The position numbers were made by a program, and so were the translations under genes. Positions 26,191 to 35,706 of a stretch of 64,000 nucleotides of DNA are shown piece after piece. The notes under the pieces were generated by a model. It had not been told where the DNA came from. It ran no database searches and worked only from the letters and a program-made list of their open reading frames with translations. This DNA is from Eubacterium sp. (lineage in GTDB: Bacteria > Bacillota > Clostridia > Lachnospirales > Lachnospiraceae): contig JAGBNF010000027.1 in assembly GCA_017634555.1 (NCBI GenBank), positions 1-64,000 on the forward strand, given 5' to 3'. The number at the start of each line of letters is the position of its first letter. Within the stretch, counting starts at the first letter, position 1.

Positions 26191-26305
26191 GAAGCCCTTT
26201 GATTTTCCTTATTTCATTGTCTATCCTGATAGATTCCTTAAAGAGCTCTGTCAACTCATCGTCAGACACACCACAGGTATAATCCAGTTCATTTTTCTCT
26301 GACAT
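26153..26305 (-). CDS. Small acidic protein, convergent with the ATPase gene
   Basis: 50 aa, starting MSEKNELDYTCGV and ending GFDIRLSQE, with a Lys/Ile-rich helix before KGLPISG. AAGGAG seven bases before the ATG is strong. It overlaps the last 38 bases of the ATPase gene on the opposite strand. No family recognised. A partner or antitoxin-like role beside the ATPase is possible but unsupported. Confidence 0.6.
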   Translation of the reverse strand: MSEKNELDYTCGVSDDELTELFKESIRIDNEIRKIKGLPISGFDIRLSQE

Positions 26306-26388
26306 ATTAACGCTCCTTTCAACATAACCTAACACACTCTATTATCTCAATTATATAGCATATATGATATCATTTCACATACCTACAT

Positions 26389-26802
26389 TTAACGAAGATT
26401 CTCCAGCATTTTGTTGGCTTTTCTGATCTGTCTGAAGAAACTGATGTAATATACTGCTGCACCGGCAAAGAAAGGAACCGTGACCGACACAAACATGTCG
26501 CGGTAGGCTGTCGGTGCCAGCTCCACGAACTGTCCACCTATCTTTACAAACAGGAAAGTAATGCCCATCGTAAAGAAGTATTGTCCGAAGAATACCGGTA
26601 CGAAAGGATATTTCTGCAGATAAAAATGTATCGCGAGTATTGCTGTTATGATCACCGAAAACAGCAGGTTAAGAAAAATGTTCATCGTATAGTTCGGATC
26701 CTTGAATCCGACGATCCATTCATATATCAGTTTATAGCATACGAGCAGCGTAAAGCTGATGCATACGATCTGAAAAAAATTCTTTCTGTTTATCAGCTTC
26801 AT
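26389..26802 (-). CDS. DUF3021 membrane protein
   Basis: 137 aa with four transmembrane segments (CISFTLLVCYKLIYEW, FLNLLFSVIITAILA, FFTMGITFLFV, VPFFAGAAVYYISFF), the standard shape of DUF3021. AGGAGG lies eight bases before the ATG, inside the end of the LytTR gene; stop and start overlap as TGATG. DUF3021 proteins are classically paired with a LytTR regulator and are thought to control its activity at the membrane, as in streptococcal LytTR regulatory systems. That role here is inferred from pairing. Confidence 0.88.
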   Translation of the reverse strand: MKLINRKNFFQIVCISFTLLVCYKLIYEWIVGFKDPNYTMNIFLNLLFSVIITAILAIHFYLQKYPFVPVFFGQYFFTMGITFLFVKIGGQFVELAPTAYRDMFVSVTVPFFAGAAVYYISFFRQIRKANKMLENLR

Positions 26803-27257
26803 CACTTTTTCCTCCTTTGAAGTTTATTGAGTTTGTCATAAAAATCATTTCTGTAGCTTCGGTTCATTATGAGCTGCTCTCCATTTTTCAGGTAGATGAT
26901 CACTCTCATATTTAAATCGCCCTGAAGCTTCTGTATCTTATAAATGTTTACGACTGAAGATTTACTGATCCTGACAAATCCGATATTTTCAAACTCTTCT
27001 ATGAAGTCTCTGAGTGCTTCCTTTATCTCAACGCAGGAATCCTTTGTGTATGCGAAGGTCTTCCTGTCCACAGTTTCAATATAGAAAATATCGGTAAGTG
27101 CGATGGTTACCTTTCCCTGCTCTGTGGATCCCTCTATATATCTCAGAGTATCTCTGAGTCTGTCCAGCACTGCATTTGTTTCCTCATCTATCTTGTCGTA
27201 GTGAAGTTCCAGATAATTTTCTTCTATATTCTCTTCTCTTGTTTTAATAAGCTTCAT
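26802..27257 (-). CDS. LytTR-domain DNA-binding regulator
   Basis: 151 aa. The C-terminal LytTR domain (about residues 50-150) shows IFYIETVDRKTFAYT, FVRISKSSVVNIYKI and NGEQLIMNRSYRNDF; the N-terminal 45 residues replace a receiver domain. No phosphorylation site is present, as usual for DUF3021-linked members. Translationally coupled to the DUF3021 gene. Its promoter carries a 45-bp element also present before the LexA-like repressor gene at 42.4 kb, so it may belong to that repressor's regulon. Confidence 0.92.
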   Translation of the reverse strand: MKLIKTREENIEENYLELHYDKIDEETNAVLDRLRDTLRYIEGSTEQGKVTIALTDIFYIETVDRKTFAYTKDSCVEIKEALRDFIEEFENIGFVRISKSSVVNIYKIQKLQGDLNMRVIIYLKNGEQLIMNRSYRNDFYDKLNKLQRRKK

Positions 27258-27300
27258 AACATTTCCCAGAATAATAATGACATATAGTCAGTAAGTCAAA

Positions 27301-27376
27301 ATGTTTTCTCTCAAGTGAGATCGCATTTTGACTTTTGACACTTTTGTCATTATATTACAGGATAAACATTATGCAA
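27301..27376 (-). promoter_or_regulatory. LytTR operon promoter with dual-dyad operator (element A)
   Basis: TTGCAT (27376-27371), 16 bases, TATAAT (27354-27349). The -10 box runs straight into TGACA-AAAG-TGTCA (27349-27336), and a second dyad TCTCA-CT-TGAGA follows downstream. From 27350 downward 45 bases match element B before the S24 repressor gene at 40 of 45 positions, in the same orientation relative to the gene. The promoter lies across the stop codon of the upstream CPBP-like gene. Confidence 0.8.
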
Positions 27377-28065
27377 AGGAGCAAATATGAAAGCTTCACA
27401 TTTCTGTTTGTAAGCACGTAAGCTGCTCCGAATACAAATCCACCTGCTGCACCGTAAAGTCCTGCTCCGAGAGAACCCTTTGATACCCAGTGTGCAAGGC
27501 CCCATGTAACACCTACGAGGATTCCGCCGAAAGGAATCTTTGAGTTATTGAACCATTTCTCAAATGCCATCTGTCCGAAGATGATTATAAGAAGTACAAG
27601 GCTTACTTCGAATAAATAATAAATGTACTGAAATGGGAAAAGAAGAGGTCCGCGGCTCTTAAACTCAGCTGCAACCTTGCTTCCGTTCCAGTCGATCCAA
27701 GTGGATACAAGGCAGATAACAACGCCGATTGCGATACATATCCACTGCCATACCTTGATGTCCTTTGTGATAAACTTCTTGCTCTTTATATCTTCAAAAA
27801 GATCTACACCCATGCTCTTCTTGCAGTCCTTCATTACGAGAAATGCACCGATGCCCCATACTGTACAGGTGATGATCCAGTGTAATATCGACTGCCATGC
27901 TGTAAACTTGTTCATTTCAACGCCATATAATTTCGGCTCTATCACATTTCCGATCAGAAGTTCCAGTCCCACAACTCCGAATGCCTCGAGAGCATATAAC
28001 AGGAAACTGAGTCCTTCCTTGAATCTGTTTGACTTTGTTGTTTTTGCTTCCATTACCATATCCAT
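27355..28065 (-). CDS. CPBP-like integral membrane protein lacking the catalytic glutamate pair
   Basis: 236 aa, about six to seven transmembrane helices. The C-terminal part (GGILVGVTWGLAHW, then GGFVFGAAYVLTNRN) follows the CPBP/Abi metalloprotease layout with the His of motif 2 and the Asn of motif 3. The expected EExxxR of motif 1 is replaced by AFEKWF, so protease activity is doubtful. AAGGAG eight bases before the ATG. It lies just upstream of the LytTR-DUF3021 pair and may be functionally linked. Such proteins are often immunity or membrane-stress factors. Confidence 0.72.
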   Translation of the reverse strand: MDMVMEAKTTKSNRFKEGLSFLLYALEAFGVVGLELLIGNVIEPKLYGVEMNKFTAWQSILHWIITCTVWGIGAFLVMKDCKKSMGVDLFEDIKSKKFITKDIKVWQWICIAIGVVICLVSTWIDWNGSKVAAEFKSRGPLLFPFQYIYYLFEVSLVLLIIIFGQMAFEKWFNNSKIPFGGILVGVTWGLAHWVSKGSLGAGLYGAAGGFVFGAAYVLTNRNVKLSYLLLCIMFIL

Positions 28066-28232
28066 TGTTTAAGCTCCTTTAAGTAATAATACTATGTGTG
28101 TTTCGCTTGATGGACATACCTTACACCAAGAAAATCCGCCATTCAACAATTCCTGTAGTAAGTTGCAACACAGCATGTCTAAGTTACAATCGCCATAGAT
28201 TCCCGGTATCAATAGCCATAAAAAATGGCATT

Positions 28233-28264
28233 AAAAAAGGGAATTCTCTTTCGAGAACTCCCTT
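28233..28264 (-). terminator. Intrinsic terminator after tRNA-Arg
   Basis: On the minus strand AAGGGAG-TTCTC, a GAAA loop, GAGAA-TTCCCTT and a run of six T. It follows the tRNA gene by six bases. Confidence 0.88.
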
Positions 28265-28269
28265 AGTTT

Positions 28270-28343
28270 TGCGTGCTAGAGGATTCGAACCCCCGACCTT
28301 CTGGTCCGTAGCCAGACGCTCTATCCAGCTGAGCTAAGCACGC
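28270..28343 (-). tRNA. tRNA-Arg (anticodon ACG)
   Basis: Complete cloverleaf in normal order: acceptor GCGTGCT/AGCACGC, D-arm GCTC...GAGC with a GG in the loop, anticodon stem TCTGG/CCAGA with loop CTACGGA (anticodon ACG), and T-loop TTCGAAT. Discriminator base A; CCA is not encoded. Useful contrast to the permuted tRNA-like RNA at 40.9 kb. Confidence 0.97.
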
Positions 28344-28379
28344 ATATTTTTTTATGTGGTTTGTTCCACAGCTTGAACA

Positions 28380-29090
28380 TTATAATTCACTTACTATCAT
28401 AATGTCAAGAGCTAACTTTTCATCTTTGCAAACTGATATGCTGAAATCCTTGTTTCGAGCCTCCGGAATTGATATGAAATATCCCGTCGGAAGATATTCT
28501 GCAGGCTCGGAATTCCTTACTGCATCGGCCTTCCCGCTGTTTTCGACCTTGTTCATCCTCAGCACTTCACGACTTTCCGGATCTGTAAAAAAACTCTTCA
28601 TCGGAATTGAAATTCCTTCGCCGGTACATTTCAAATATGCTTCTTTTTCGGTCCATATCTGTCTGAATTCCGTGTCAGGGTCCTCTGATGAGAAGACTCT
28701 CTCCTTATCCGGCTCGGAAAACATTCGCTTCGTAACTCTGAATTCGGTGTCGTGTTTTTCCTCGATATCGATGCCCACAGGACTGTCAGCCACCACCACC
28801 GCCGCATAATTTGCGGAATGGGAAATGCTTATGTGTATTGCATTATCCGTTACATATATCTCGGGCTTACCGCTCTCGCTTTCCCTTATCTCGTACTGAT
28901 CTGCATCGTACCCGGTCTCCGCCTTTACGGCATAGCCGAGCAGCAGGCCCGCCGCGATCGACACCGCACGTACAGACGGATTGTTATATTTCTCCGCCTT
29001 AGCCCTGCGGCTCTCAGGCAAACGCAGCATCAGGCTTTCTTCGTTTTCTATTATCTTTTCTTTATCAAACTTATACAGATAAATATTCAT
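28380..29090 (-). CDS. Sfp-type 4'-phosphopantetheinyl transferase
   Basis: 236 aa. Transfers phosphopantetheine from CoA to a carrier-protein serine. Signature residues: ISISHSANYAAVVV, the metal site PVGIDIEEK and the helix IWTEKEAYLKCTGEG. The region after residue 165 contains a hydrophilic insertion (NSGKADAVRNSEPAE). Weak ribosome site. It is the last gene of a probable fruK-fruR-pptase unit, 31 bases after the regulator. No polyketide or NRPS genes are in the window, so it may serve ACP. Confidence 0.92.
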   Translation of the reverse strand: MNIYLYKFDKEKIIENEESLMLRLPESRRAKAEKYNNPSVRAVSIAAGLLLGYAVKAETGYDADQYEIRESESGKPEIYVTDNAIHISISHSANYAAVVVADSPVGIDIEEKHDTEFRVTKRMFSEPDKERVFSSEDPDTEFRQIWTEKEAYLKCTGEGISIPMKSFFTDPESREVLRMNKVENSGKADAVRNSEPAEYLPTGYFISIPEARNKDFSISVCKDEKLALDIMIVSEL

Positions 29091-29121
29091 CAGACAACCT
29101 TTATATCAGACACTCTTTATG

Positions 29122-29880
29122 TCACACAACCTTAATTTCCATCTTGGTTCTGTAGCTTTCCTCAGGATATTTGTCGGTTATTGTAACCGTGCCCGAGAAA
29201 TCGGAGAAGGCAACTGCACTTGTCTCGCCAAATTTATCATGGTCGGCAAGTATGTATCTTTCTCCGGCTTTTGTATTCTGGATTGCAACTCTTTTGATCA
29301 GTGCTTCTCTCACATCCGGTGTCGTGAAGCCCTGCTTCAGGTCGATTCCGTTTGTTCCGAAAAAGCCCTTTGAAAAATGGTATTTCTGTATGTGCAGTAT
29401 GGCATCGGCTCCGACTATCGCTTCGGTATTCTCCTTCAGCTCTCCGCCGATCAGCAGCACCTTCATTCCTTTTCTGACAAGGTCTCTCGCATGCGCGAAA
29501 GCATTTGTCACATAGGTTGCTCTCTTCTCGTTTATAAATCCTATCATGTATTCCGTAGTTGTTCCGGAATCTATATAAATGTAGTCGCCCGGCTGGATAA
29601 GTGATGCAGCGTACTTTGCAATTTCAAGCTTCGCATCTCTGTTGATGGATTCTCTCATGATAACCGAAAGCTCGGTCTGAGTAACCGGATCCTCAAGTGC
29701 GACCGCGCCGCCGAAAACCTTCACAAGTCTTCCCTCCTTGCTGAGCGCCGTTATATCTCTTCTGGCTGTGGCTTCCGATACACCGAATGCATCCACCAGC
29801 TCCTTAACGGTAACACTCTTCTTCTCATTTACCAGATTTAAAATCTCTGTCTTACGTTCCTCTGTAAGCATCTGTCTCAA
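29122..29880 (-). CDS. fruR: DeoR-family transcriptional regulator (FruR-like)
   Basis: 252 aa. An N-terminal helix-turn-helix (VTVKELVDAFGVSEATARRDITALSKEG is its span, residues 18-47) is followed by the sugar-phosphate-binding DeoRC domain with IDSGTTTEYM. The predicted start is TTG at 29880 with AAGGGGTG upstream; an ATG three codons later is possible but poorly spaced. Directly downstream of fruK, so it probably senses fructose-1-phosphate and controls this operon. Confidence 0.88.
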   Translation of the reverse strand: MRQMLTEERKTEILNLVNEKKSVTVKELVDAFGVSEATARRDITALSKEGRLVKVFGGAVALEDPVTQTELSVIMRESINRDAKLEIAKYAASLIQPGDYIYIDSGTTTEYMIGFINEKRATYVTNAFAHARDLVRKGMKVLLIGGELKENTEAIVGADAILHIQKYHFSKGFFGTNGIDLKQGFTTPDVREALIKRVAIQNTKAGERYILADHDKFGETSAVAFSDFSGTVTITDKYPEESYRTKMEIKVV

Positions 29881-29901
29881 AGTAACACCCCTTTCAAAAT
29901 C

Positions 29902-30807
29902 TCACTCCACTCTCGCAAGCAGCTGATAGATTTCTTCCTTCGTTGCAAGGTATTCGGAATAAGCACTCGCCGAACCGGCTGAAATCCCCATCTTGAATGC
30001 ATGCTGCAGGTCACCATTCTCCAGATATCCGGCCAGGAAGCCTGCAACCATCGAGTCACCTGCGCCAACCCCATTGACCAGGTGCCCCTCCGGCACATCC
30101 ATTGTAAATACGTCTCCCGTAGAGGAGGCGAAAACCGCACCGTCGCCGGCCATGGATACGATAACATTTTCCGCTCCAAGTTCTACCAGCTTCTTTGCAT
30201 ACGGTATTATCCTCTCTTTTGTCGTAAGCGGCACATCGAAAATCTCGCTCAGCTCATGCCTGTTCGGTTTAATTAGAAACGGTTTGAATCGCAGCACATT
30301 TGTAAGCCTCTCTCTCGTAGAATCCACGATGATCTTGACACCCCGTCCGTCAAGTCTCTCCATGATATCGCTGTAGATCGAGTCGGGCATGGTGGTCGGA
30401 ATGCTTCCCGCCAGCACTATAACGTCGCCGCTCTTGATCGAATCCAGTTTATCGTAAAGCTTATCTATATCAGCCTTGGAAATGTCCGGCCCCATACCGT
30501 TTATTTCCGTACCTTCAACAGACTTAAGCTTCAGGTTTATCCTCGAACACCCTTCGGAAATGCGAATCTCCTCAGCATTTATCCCGAGCTCGCTGATATG
30601 TCTTGTTATCTCATCTCCCACGAAACCGGCAGAATAGTAGATTGCCGTATTCTCAACCCCGAGATTTGAAAGAACTATTGATACATTTATACCCTTGCCT
30701 CCCGGCAGCAGCTGCTCCGAGGTGGTCCTGTTGGTCTTCCCGAACCTGAAATCATCAACAGTGACTATATAGTCAAGGGATGGATTGAAAGTAACCGTGT
30801 ATACCAT
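29902..30807 (-). CDS. fruK: 1-phosphofructokinase
   Basis: 301 aa PfkB-family kinase converting fructose-1-phosphate to fructose-1,6-bisphosphate. Visible: N-terminal TFNPSLDYIV, sugar-binding GGKGINVS, and the catalytic base region NGVGAGDSMVAGF. GGGAG precedes the ATG by nine bases. The usual fructose PTS gene fruA is not adjacent; the next genes downstream are the DeoR regulator and a PPTase. Confidence 0.93.
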   Translation of the reverse strand: MVYTVTFNPSLDYIVTVDDFRFGKTNRTTSEQLLPGGKGINVSIVLSNLGVENTAIYYSAGFVGDEITRHISELGINAEEIRISEGCSRINLKLKSVEGTEINGMGPDISKADIDKLYDKLDSIKSGDVIVLAGSIPTTMPDSIYSDIMERLDGRGVKIIVDSTRERLTNVLRFKPFLIKPNRHELSEIFDVPLTTKERIIPYAKKLVELGAENVIVSMAGDGAVFASSTGDVFTMDVPEGHLVNGVGAGDSMVAGFLAGYLENGDLQHAFKMGISAGSASAYSEYLATKEEIYQLLARVE

Positions 30808-30845
30808 CTCATCTCACTCCCGCATTTGTATAGATAAACTCCAAA

Positions 30846-33680
30846 CTACCCTTTCAGGTATTTCTTCAGGTATTTGCCTGTATATGAAGCCTTACATTTC
30901 GCAACCTCCTCAGGCGTACCCTGGGTTACGACGGTACCGCCGCCGTTTCCGCCTTCAGGTCCCATGTCGATAATGTAATCAGCCTGCTTGATGACGTCCA
31001 TGTTATGTTCGATAACGATGACTGTGTTTCCTCCATCCGCAAATCTCTGCAGGATCTGGAGCAGTTTCTTTACGTCATCAAAATGCAGTCCCGTTGTCGG
31101 CTCGTCCAGGATGTAGATAGTATTTCCCGTGCTCCTCTTGGAAAGCTCGGTGGCAAGCTTGATACGCTGTGCCTCACCTCCGGAAAGAGTCGTGGAAGGC
31201 TGTCCCAGCTTGATGTAGCCAAGTCCCACGTCACGGAGTGTCTCTATCTTTCTCCTTATGGACGGAACGCTCTCGAAGAAATCACAGGCCTCTTCGACCG
31301 TCATATCGAGTACCTCGAAAATGTTCTTGCCCTTATATCTTACATCCAGTGTTTCACGGTTATATCTCTTACCACCGCACACTTCACACGGAACATAAAT
31401 GTCCGGAAGGAAATGCATTTCAATCTTTATTATACCATCACCCTTGCAGGCTTCGCATCGTCCGCCCGCAACATTGAAGGAAAATCTTCCCTTCGTGTAA
31501 CCCATGGTCTTTGCATCCTTGGTCTCGGCAAAGAGCGTTCTGATCGGATCGAATACTCCCGTATAGGTTGCCGGATTCGATCTCGGCGTACGGCCTATCG
31601 GTGACTGGTCGATATCGATGACCTTATCCAGATCACGATAATTCTCTATATCATCATGCTTGCCCGGCTTGATACGTGCACGGTTCAGGTCTCTGAGAAG
31701 TCTCTTCTTCAGAATCTCGTTGATGAGCGAGCTCTTGCCCGAACCCGATACGCCGGTTACAACTGTGAAGACTCCGCGTGGAATCTCAACATCTATATTC
31801 TTCAGATTATTCTCTCTTGCGCCCTTGATCTTGATCCAGCCCGTCGGTGTTCTTCTCTCCTCCGGAACAGGAATGATGAGCTTGTGTGCAAGATACTGAC
31901 CGGTGATTGAGCGCTCATTTTTCATAAGCTCCTTCGCGGTTCCCTGAGCAACAACCTCGCCGCCCTGACGTCCCGCTCCCGGTCCGATGTCGATAATCTC
32001 ATCCGCCGCAAGCATTGTATCCTCGTCATGCTCAACGACGATGAGTGTATTTCCTAGACTCTGCAGACGCTTCAGTGAAGCGATCAGCTTGTCGTTATCT
32101 CTCTGATGAAGTCCGATGGAAGGCTCATCTAAAATGTAGGTCACACCCACAAGTCCCGAACCGATCTGGGTTGCAAGTCTTATACGCTGTGCCTCTCCGC
32201 CCGAAAGTGATGCTGTGGCACGGCTGAGTGTCAGATAGTTAAGTCCCACATCCACCATAAAGCTGAGTCGTGCACGGATTTCCTTCAGGATATCACGGCC
32301 GATCATCTGCTGTCTTTCCGTCAGCTCAAGTCCGCTCACGAAATCGCACATTTCATCTATAGGCATTTCAGTCACATCGAAAATGTTCTTGTCACCGACA
32401 GTTACCGCCAGTGATGAAGGCTTAAGCCTCTTGCCTCCGCAGGCCTCACACGGAGTGAAGGTCATGTAGGATTCATACTCACTCTTCATATCCTCGGAGC
32501 CCGAATATTTATAACGTTCCGCAACATTATTGATCAGGCCTTCGAAAGGATGACGGAACACATTTCTTCTGGAACGGGTACTCTGATAATGTATTGTTAT
32601 GCTCTTTCCTCCGGTTCCGTTGATGATAACATCCTTCGCCTTATCCGAAAGGTCTTTGAACGGTGTGTCCAGGGAGAAGCCGTATTCATCGGCAAGTGCC
32701 TGAAGCACCGCATGACCGAAGCTCTTTGAGTCACCGCTGTTCATCCAGCCCATTACCGCGATGGCACCGTCATTAAGTGAGCGGTTCTTATCCGGGATCA
32801 TCAGATCCACGTCCAGCTCACGCTTATAGCCGATACCCATACATACAGGGCACGCACCGAACGGGTTATTGAAGGAAAAGCTTCTTGGCTCGATCTCATC
32901 TATCGAAATGTCGCAGTCCGAACATGAGAAGCTGTCGGAGTAAGTCTTTGTTTCTCCGTCGATCACCTCAACCTTGACCGTACCCTCCGCCTGATGGAGC
33001 GCAGTCTCAAGGGACTCGGCAAGTCGGGATTCGATTCCTTCCTTGATCACAAGTCTGTCTACAACGATATCTATGTTATGCTTTATGTTCTTATCCAGTG
33101 TTATCTCTTCGTCGAGAGTGTACATGGCACCGTCTACGATAACTCTTACGAAGCCGCTCTTCTTTGCTCTTTCAAGGAGCTTCTCATGACGTCCCTTCTT
33201 GCCCTTTACTACAGGTGCAAGAATCTGGAACTTTGTTCTCTCGGGAAGCTCCAGTACCGAATCAACTATCTGGTCGATGGTCTGTCTCTCGATCGGCTTA
33301 CCGCAGTTCGGACAATGTGGGATACCTATCCTCGCATAGAGAAGTCTGAGGTAATCATATATTTCCGTTACTGTACCGACTGTGGATCTCGGATTTCTGT
33401 TGGTCGACTTCTGATCGATGGAAATGGCCGGCGAAAGGCCCTCTATCTTATCCACGTCAGGCTTATCTGCCTGTCCGAGGAACATTCTAGCATACGAAGA
33501 AAGCGACTCGATGTATCGTCTCTGACCCTCCGCATAAATTGTATCGAAGGCAAGGGATGACTTGCCCGATCCCGAAAGTCCCGTAAATACCAGGAACTTG
33601 TTGCGTGGAAGCTTAAGATTTACATTTTTCAGGTTATGCTCACGTGCTCCCTGAATTGTTATATATTTCAACTCTGACAT
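30846..33680 (-). CDS. uvrA: Excinuclease ABC subunit A
   Basis: 944 aa, standard length. Damage-recognition ATPase of nucleotide excision repair. Two ABC modules: Walker [15 protein letters not shown] near residue 35 and [14 protein letters not shown] near 640, two ABC signatures [12 protein letters not shown] and [12 protein letters not shown], and the zinc-finger cysteines [25 protein letters not shown] and CEVCGGKR. Located 19 bases after uvrB, same operon. Confidence 0.98.
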   Translation of the reverse strand: MSELKYITIQGAREHNLKNVNLKLPRNKFLVFTGLSGSGKSSLAFDTIYAEGQRRYIESLSSYARMFLGQADKPDVDKIEGLSPAISIDQKSTNRNPRSTVGTVTEIYDYLRLLYARIGIPHCPNCGKPIERQTIDQIVDSVLELPERTKFQILAPVVKGKKGRHEKLLERAKKSGFVRVIVDGAMYTLDEEITLDKNIKHNIDIVVDRLVIKEGIESRLAESLETALHQAEGTVKVEVIDGETKTYSDSFSCSDCDISIDEIEPRSFSFNNPFGACPVCMGIGYKRELDVDLMIPDKNRSLNDGAIAVMGWMNSGDSKSFGHAVLQALADEYGFSLDTPFKDLSDKAKDVIINGTGGKSITIHYQSTRSRRNVFRHPFEGLINNVAERYKYSGSEDMKSEYESYMTFTPCEACGGKRLKPSSLAVTVGDKNIFDVTEMPIDEMCDFVSGLELTERQQMIGRDILKEIRARLSFMVDVGLNYLTLSRATASLSGGEAQRIRLATQIGSGLVGVTYILDEPSIGLHQRDNDKLIASLKRLQSLGNTLIVVEHDEDTMLAADEIIDIGPGAGRQGGEVVAQGTAKELMKNERSITGQYLAHKLIIPVPEERRTPTGWIKIKGARENNLKNIDVEIPRGVFTVVTGVSGSGKSSLINEILKKRLLRDLNRARIKPGKHDDIENYRDLDKVIDIDQSPIGRTPRSNPATYTGVFDPIRTLFAETKDAKTMGYTKGRFSFNVAGGRCEACKGDGIIKIEMHFLPDIYVPCEVCGGKRYNRETLDVRYKGKNIFEVLDMTVEEACDFFESVPSIRRKIETLRDVGLGYIKLGQPSTTLSGGEAQRIKLATELSKRSTGNTIYILDEPTTGLHFDDVKKLLQILQRFADGGNTVIVIEHNMDVIKQADYIIDMGPEGGNGGGTVVTQGTPEEVAKCKASYTGKYLKKYLKG

Positions 33681-33699
33681 TTATACTATTCCTTTGTTC

Positions 33700-35697
33700 T
33701 TACTTATCATAATCCCTCAGCTTCACCTTCAGCTCAAACAGCTCGTCTCTGAGCATTGCCGCAAGCTCGAAGTTCAGCTCTGTGGCAGCCTGATTCATCT
33801 TCTTCGTGAGTCGGTCTATTTCCTTGCCCAGCTCCTTCTTGTTCATGAGATCCGGGTTCTTACCGATACGGTCACGTGATGAAGCCTTCTGCTTCTCTTC
33901 TTCTATACTTGTTGAAATGAGCTCTCTTACAGCCTTCTTTATGGTCTGTGGCGTGATGCCGTGCTCATCGTTATATCTCTGCTGTATCTCACGGCGGCGA
34001 TTGGTCTCATCCAAAGCCGCACGCATGGAATCTGTTATGGTGTCCGCATACATGATAACGTGGCCGTCCACATTTCTTGCGGCACGTCCTATGGTCTGAA
34101 CCAGCGATGTCTCGGATCTGAGGAAGCCCTCCTTATCCGCATCAAGGATCGCAACCAGCGTGATTTCCGGAATATCAAGTCCTTCACGGAGAAGGTTGAT
34201 TCCTACGAGTACGTCAAATACTCCCAGTCTCAGGTCACGCACGATCTCCATACGTTCCATGGTATCTATATCCGAGTGCAGATATTTGACCTTAACATCA
34301 AGCCCTCTCAGATAATCTGTAAGCTCCTCAGCCATACGCTTTGTAAGTGTTGTGACAAGAACCTTGTTGCCCTTCGATGTTTCCTTCTGTATCTCGCTGA
34401 AGAGGTCTTCGATCTGACCTGCAACAGGACGCACATCAACCTCAGGATCAAGAAGTCCCGTAGGTCTGATAACCTGCTCGGTCCTGCCCTCCTCATGCTC
34501 CTTCTCATATTCCGCAGGTGTCGCAGATACGTAGAGGATCTTATCAACTCTCGACTCAAATTCCTCGAAATTTAGAGGTCTGTTATCCATTGCCGAAGGA
34601 AGTCTGAAACCGAAGTTGATCAGTGTTTCCTTACGCGCCTTATTGCCGCCGAACATTCCCCTGACCTGTGGAAGTGTCATATGTGACTCATCGACTATTA
34701 TCAGGAAATCGTCTCCGAAGAAGTCGATCAGTGTATCCGGAGGATCTCCCGGCTTTCCGCCCGCAAGTATCCTTGTATAATTTTCAATTCCGGAACAGAA
34801 GCCTGTTTCGCGGAGCATTTCTATATCATATTCCGTACGCTCCTGAATACGCTGTGCTTCAAGGAGCTTATCATGTGCCTTAAAGTAAGCAACTCTCTCC
34901 ACCATTTCAGCCTCGATCTCTTCAAGTGCCTTATTCATCTTTTCAGGTGCAAGTACGTAGTAGGATGCAGGGAAAATGCTGAAGAAACTGACGTCTCTTT
35001 TTATCTCTCCGGTCAGGGGATCGAACTCTGATAATCTATCGATCTCGTCTCCGAAGAACTCGACTCTGACTGCTTCATCCGCCTTATTTGCCGGAATGAT
35101 ATCCACCACATCACCCTTTACGCGAAATGTGTTTCTTTTGAAATCCATTTCATTTCTGCTGTACTGCATATCCACGAGACGTCTTATCAGGTCGTCTCTA
35201 TCCATAGTCATTCCCGGACGAAGTGCAAGCATCATGCCCTTATAATCCTCAGGATTTCCTATTCCGTAGATACATGAAACGGATGACACAACAATAACAT
35301 CCTTTCTCTCGATAAGAGCGGATGTCGCACTGTGTCTCAGCTTATCTATCTCATCGTTTATGGATGAGTCCTTAGCTATATATGTATCAGTCGAAGGCAC
35401 ATATGCCTCCGGCTGATAGTAATCATAATATGACACAAAATATTCAACTGCATTCTCAGGGAAGAAAGCCTTCATCTCACCGTAAAGCTGAGCTGCAAGT
35501 GTCTTGTTGTGTGAAATGATGAGCGTCGGTTTTCCGAGCTTCTGTATGATATTTGCCATGGTGAAGGTCTTACCAGAACCGGTTACACCGAGCAGTGTCT
35601 GCTTCTTCCTGCCGTTCTTAAAGCCTTCTGCCAGATATTCTATCGCCTCCGGCTGATCACCGGTGGGCTGATAATCGCTATGTAATTTGAATTCCAT
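33700..35697 (-). CDS. uvrB: Excinuclease ABC subunit B
   Basis: 665 aa. Helicase-like damage-verification subunit. Walker [14 protein letters not shown] near residue 40, the beta-hairpin region [17 protein letters not shown], the helicase motif IGRAARN and a C-terminal UVR motif ([20 protein letters not shown] region). Begins nine bases after the GH13 gene stop with TAGGAAAG as ribosome site. No LexA-type box was seen near it. Confidence 0.98.
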   Translation of the reverse strand: MEFKLHSDYQPTGDQPEAIEYLAEGFKNGRKKQTLLGVTGSGKTFTMANIIQKLGKPTLIISHNKTLAAQLYGEMKAFFPENAVEYFVSYYDYYQPEAYVPSTDTYIAKDSSINDEIDKLRHSATSALIERKDVIVVSSVSCIYGIGNPEDYKGMMLALRPGMTMDRDDLIRRLVDMQYSRNEMDFKRNTFRVKGDVVDIIPANKADEAVRVEFFGDEIDRLSEFDPLTGEIKRDVSFFSIFPASYYVLAPEKMNKALEEIEAEMVERVAYFKAHDKLLEAQRIQERTEYDIEMLRETGFCSGIENYTRILAGGKPGDPPDTLIDFFGDDFLIIVDESHMTLPQVRGMFGGNKARKETLINFGFRLPSAMDNRPLNFEEFESRVDKILYVSATPAEYEKEHEEGRTEQVIRPTGLLDPEVDVRPVAGQIEDLFSEIQKETSKGNKVLVTTLTKRMAEELTDYLRGLDVKVKYLHSDIDTMERMEIVRDLRLGVFDVLVGINLLREGLDIPEITLVAILDADKEGFLRSETSLVQTIGRAARNVDGHVIMYADTITDSMRAALDETNRRREIQQRYNDEHGITPQTIKKAVRELISTSIEEEKQKASSRDRIGKNPDLMNKKELGKEIDRLTKKMNQAATELNFELAAMLRDELFELKVKLRDYDK

Positions 35698-35706
35698 TTT
35701 TCTTTC

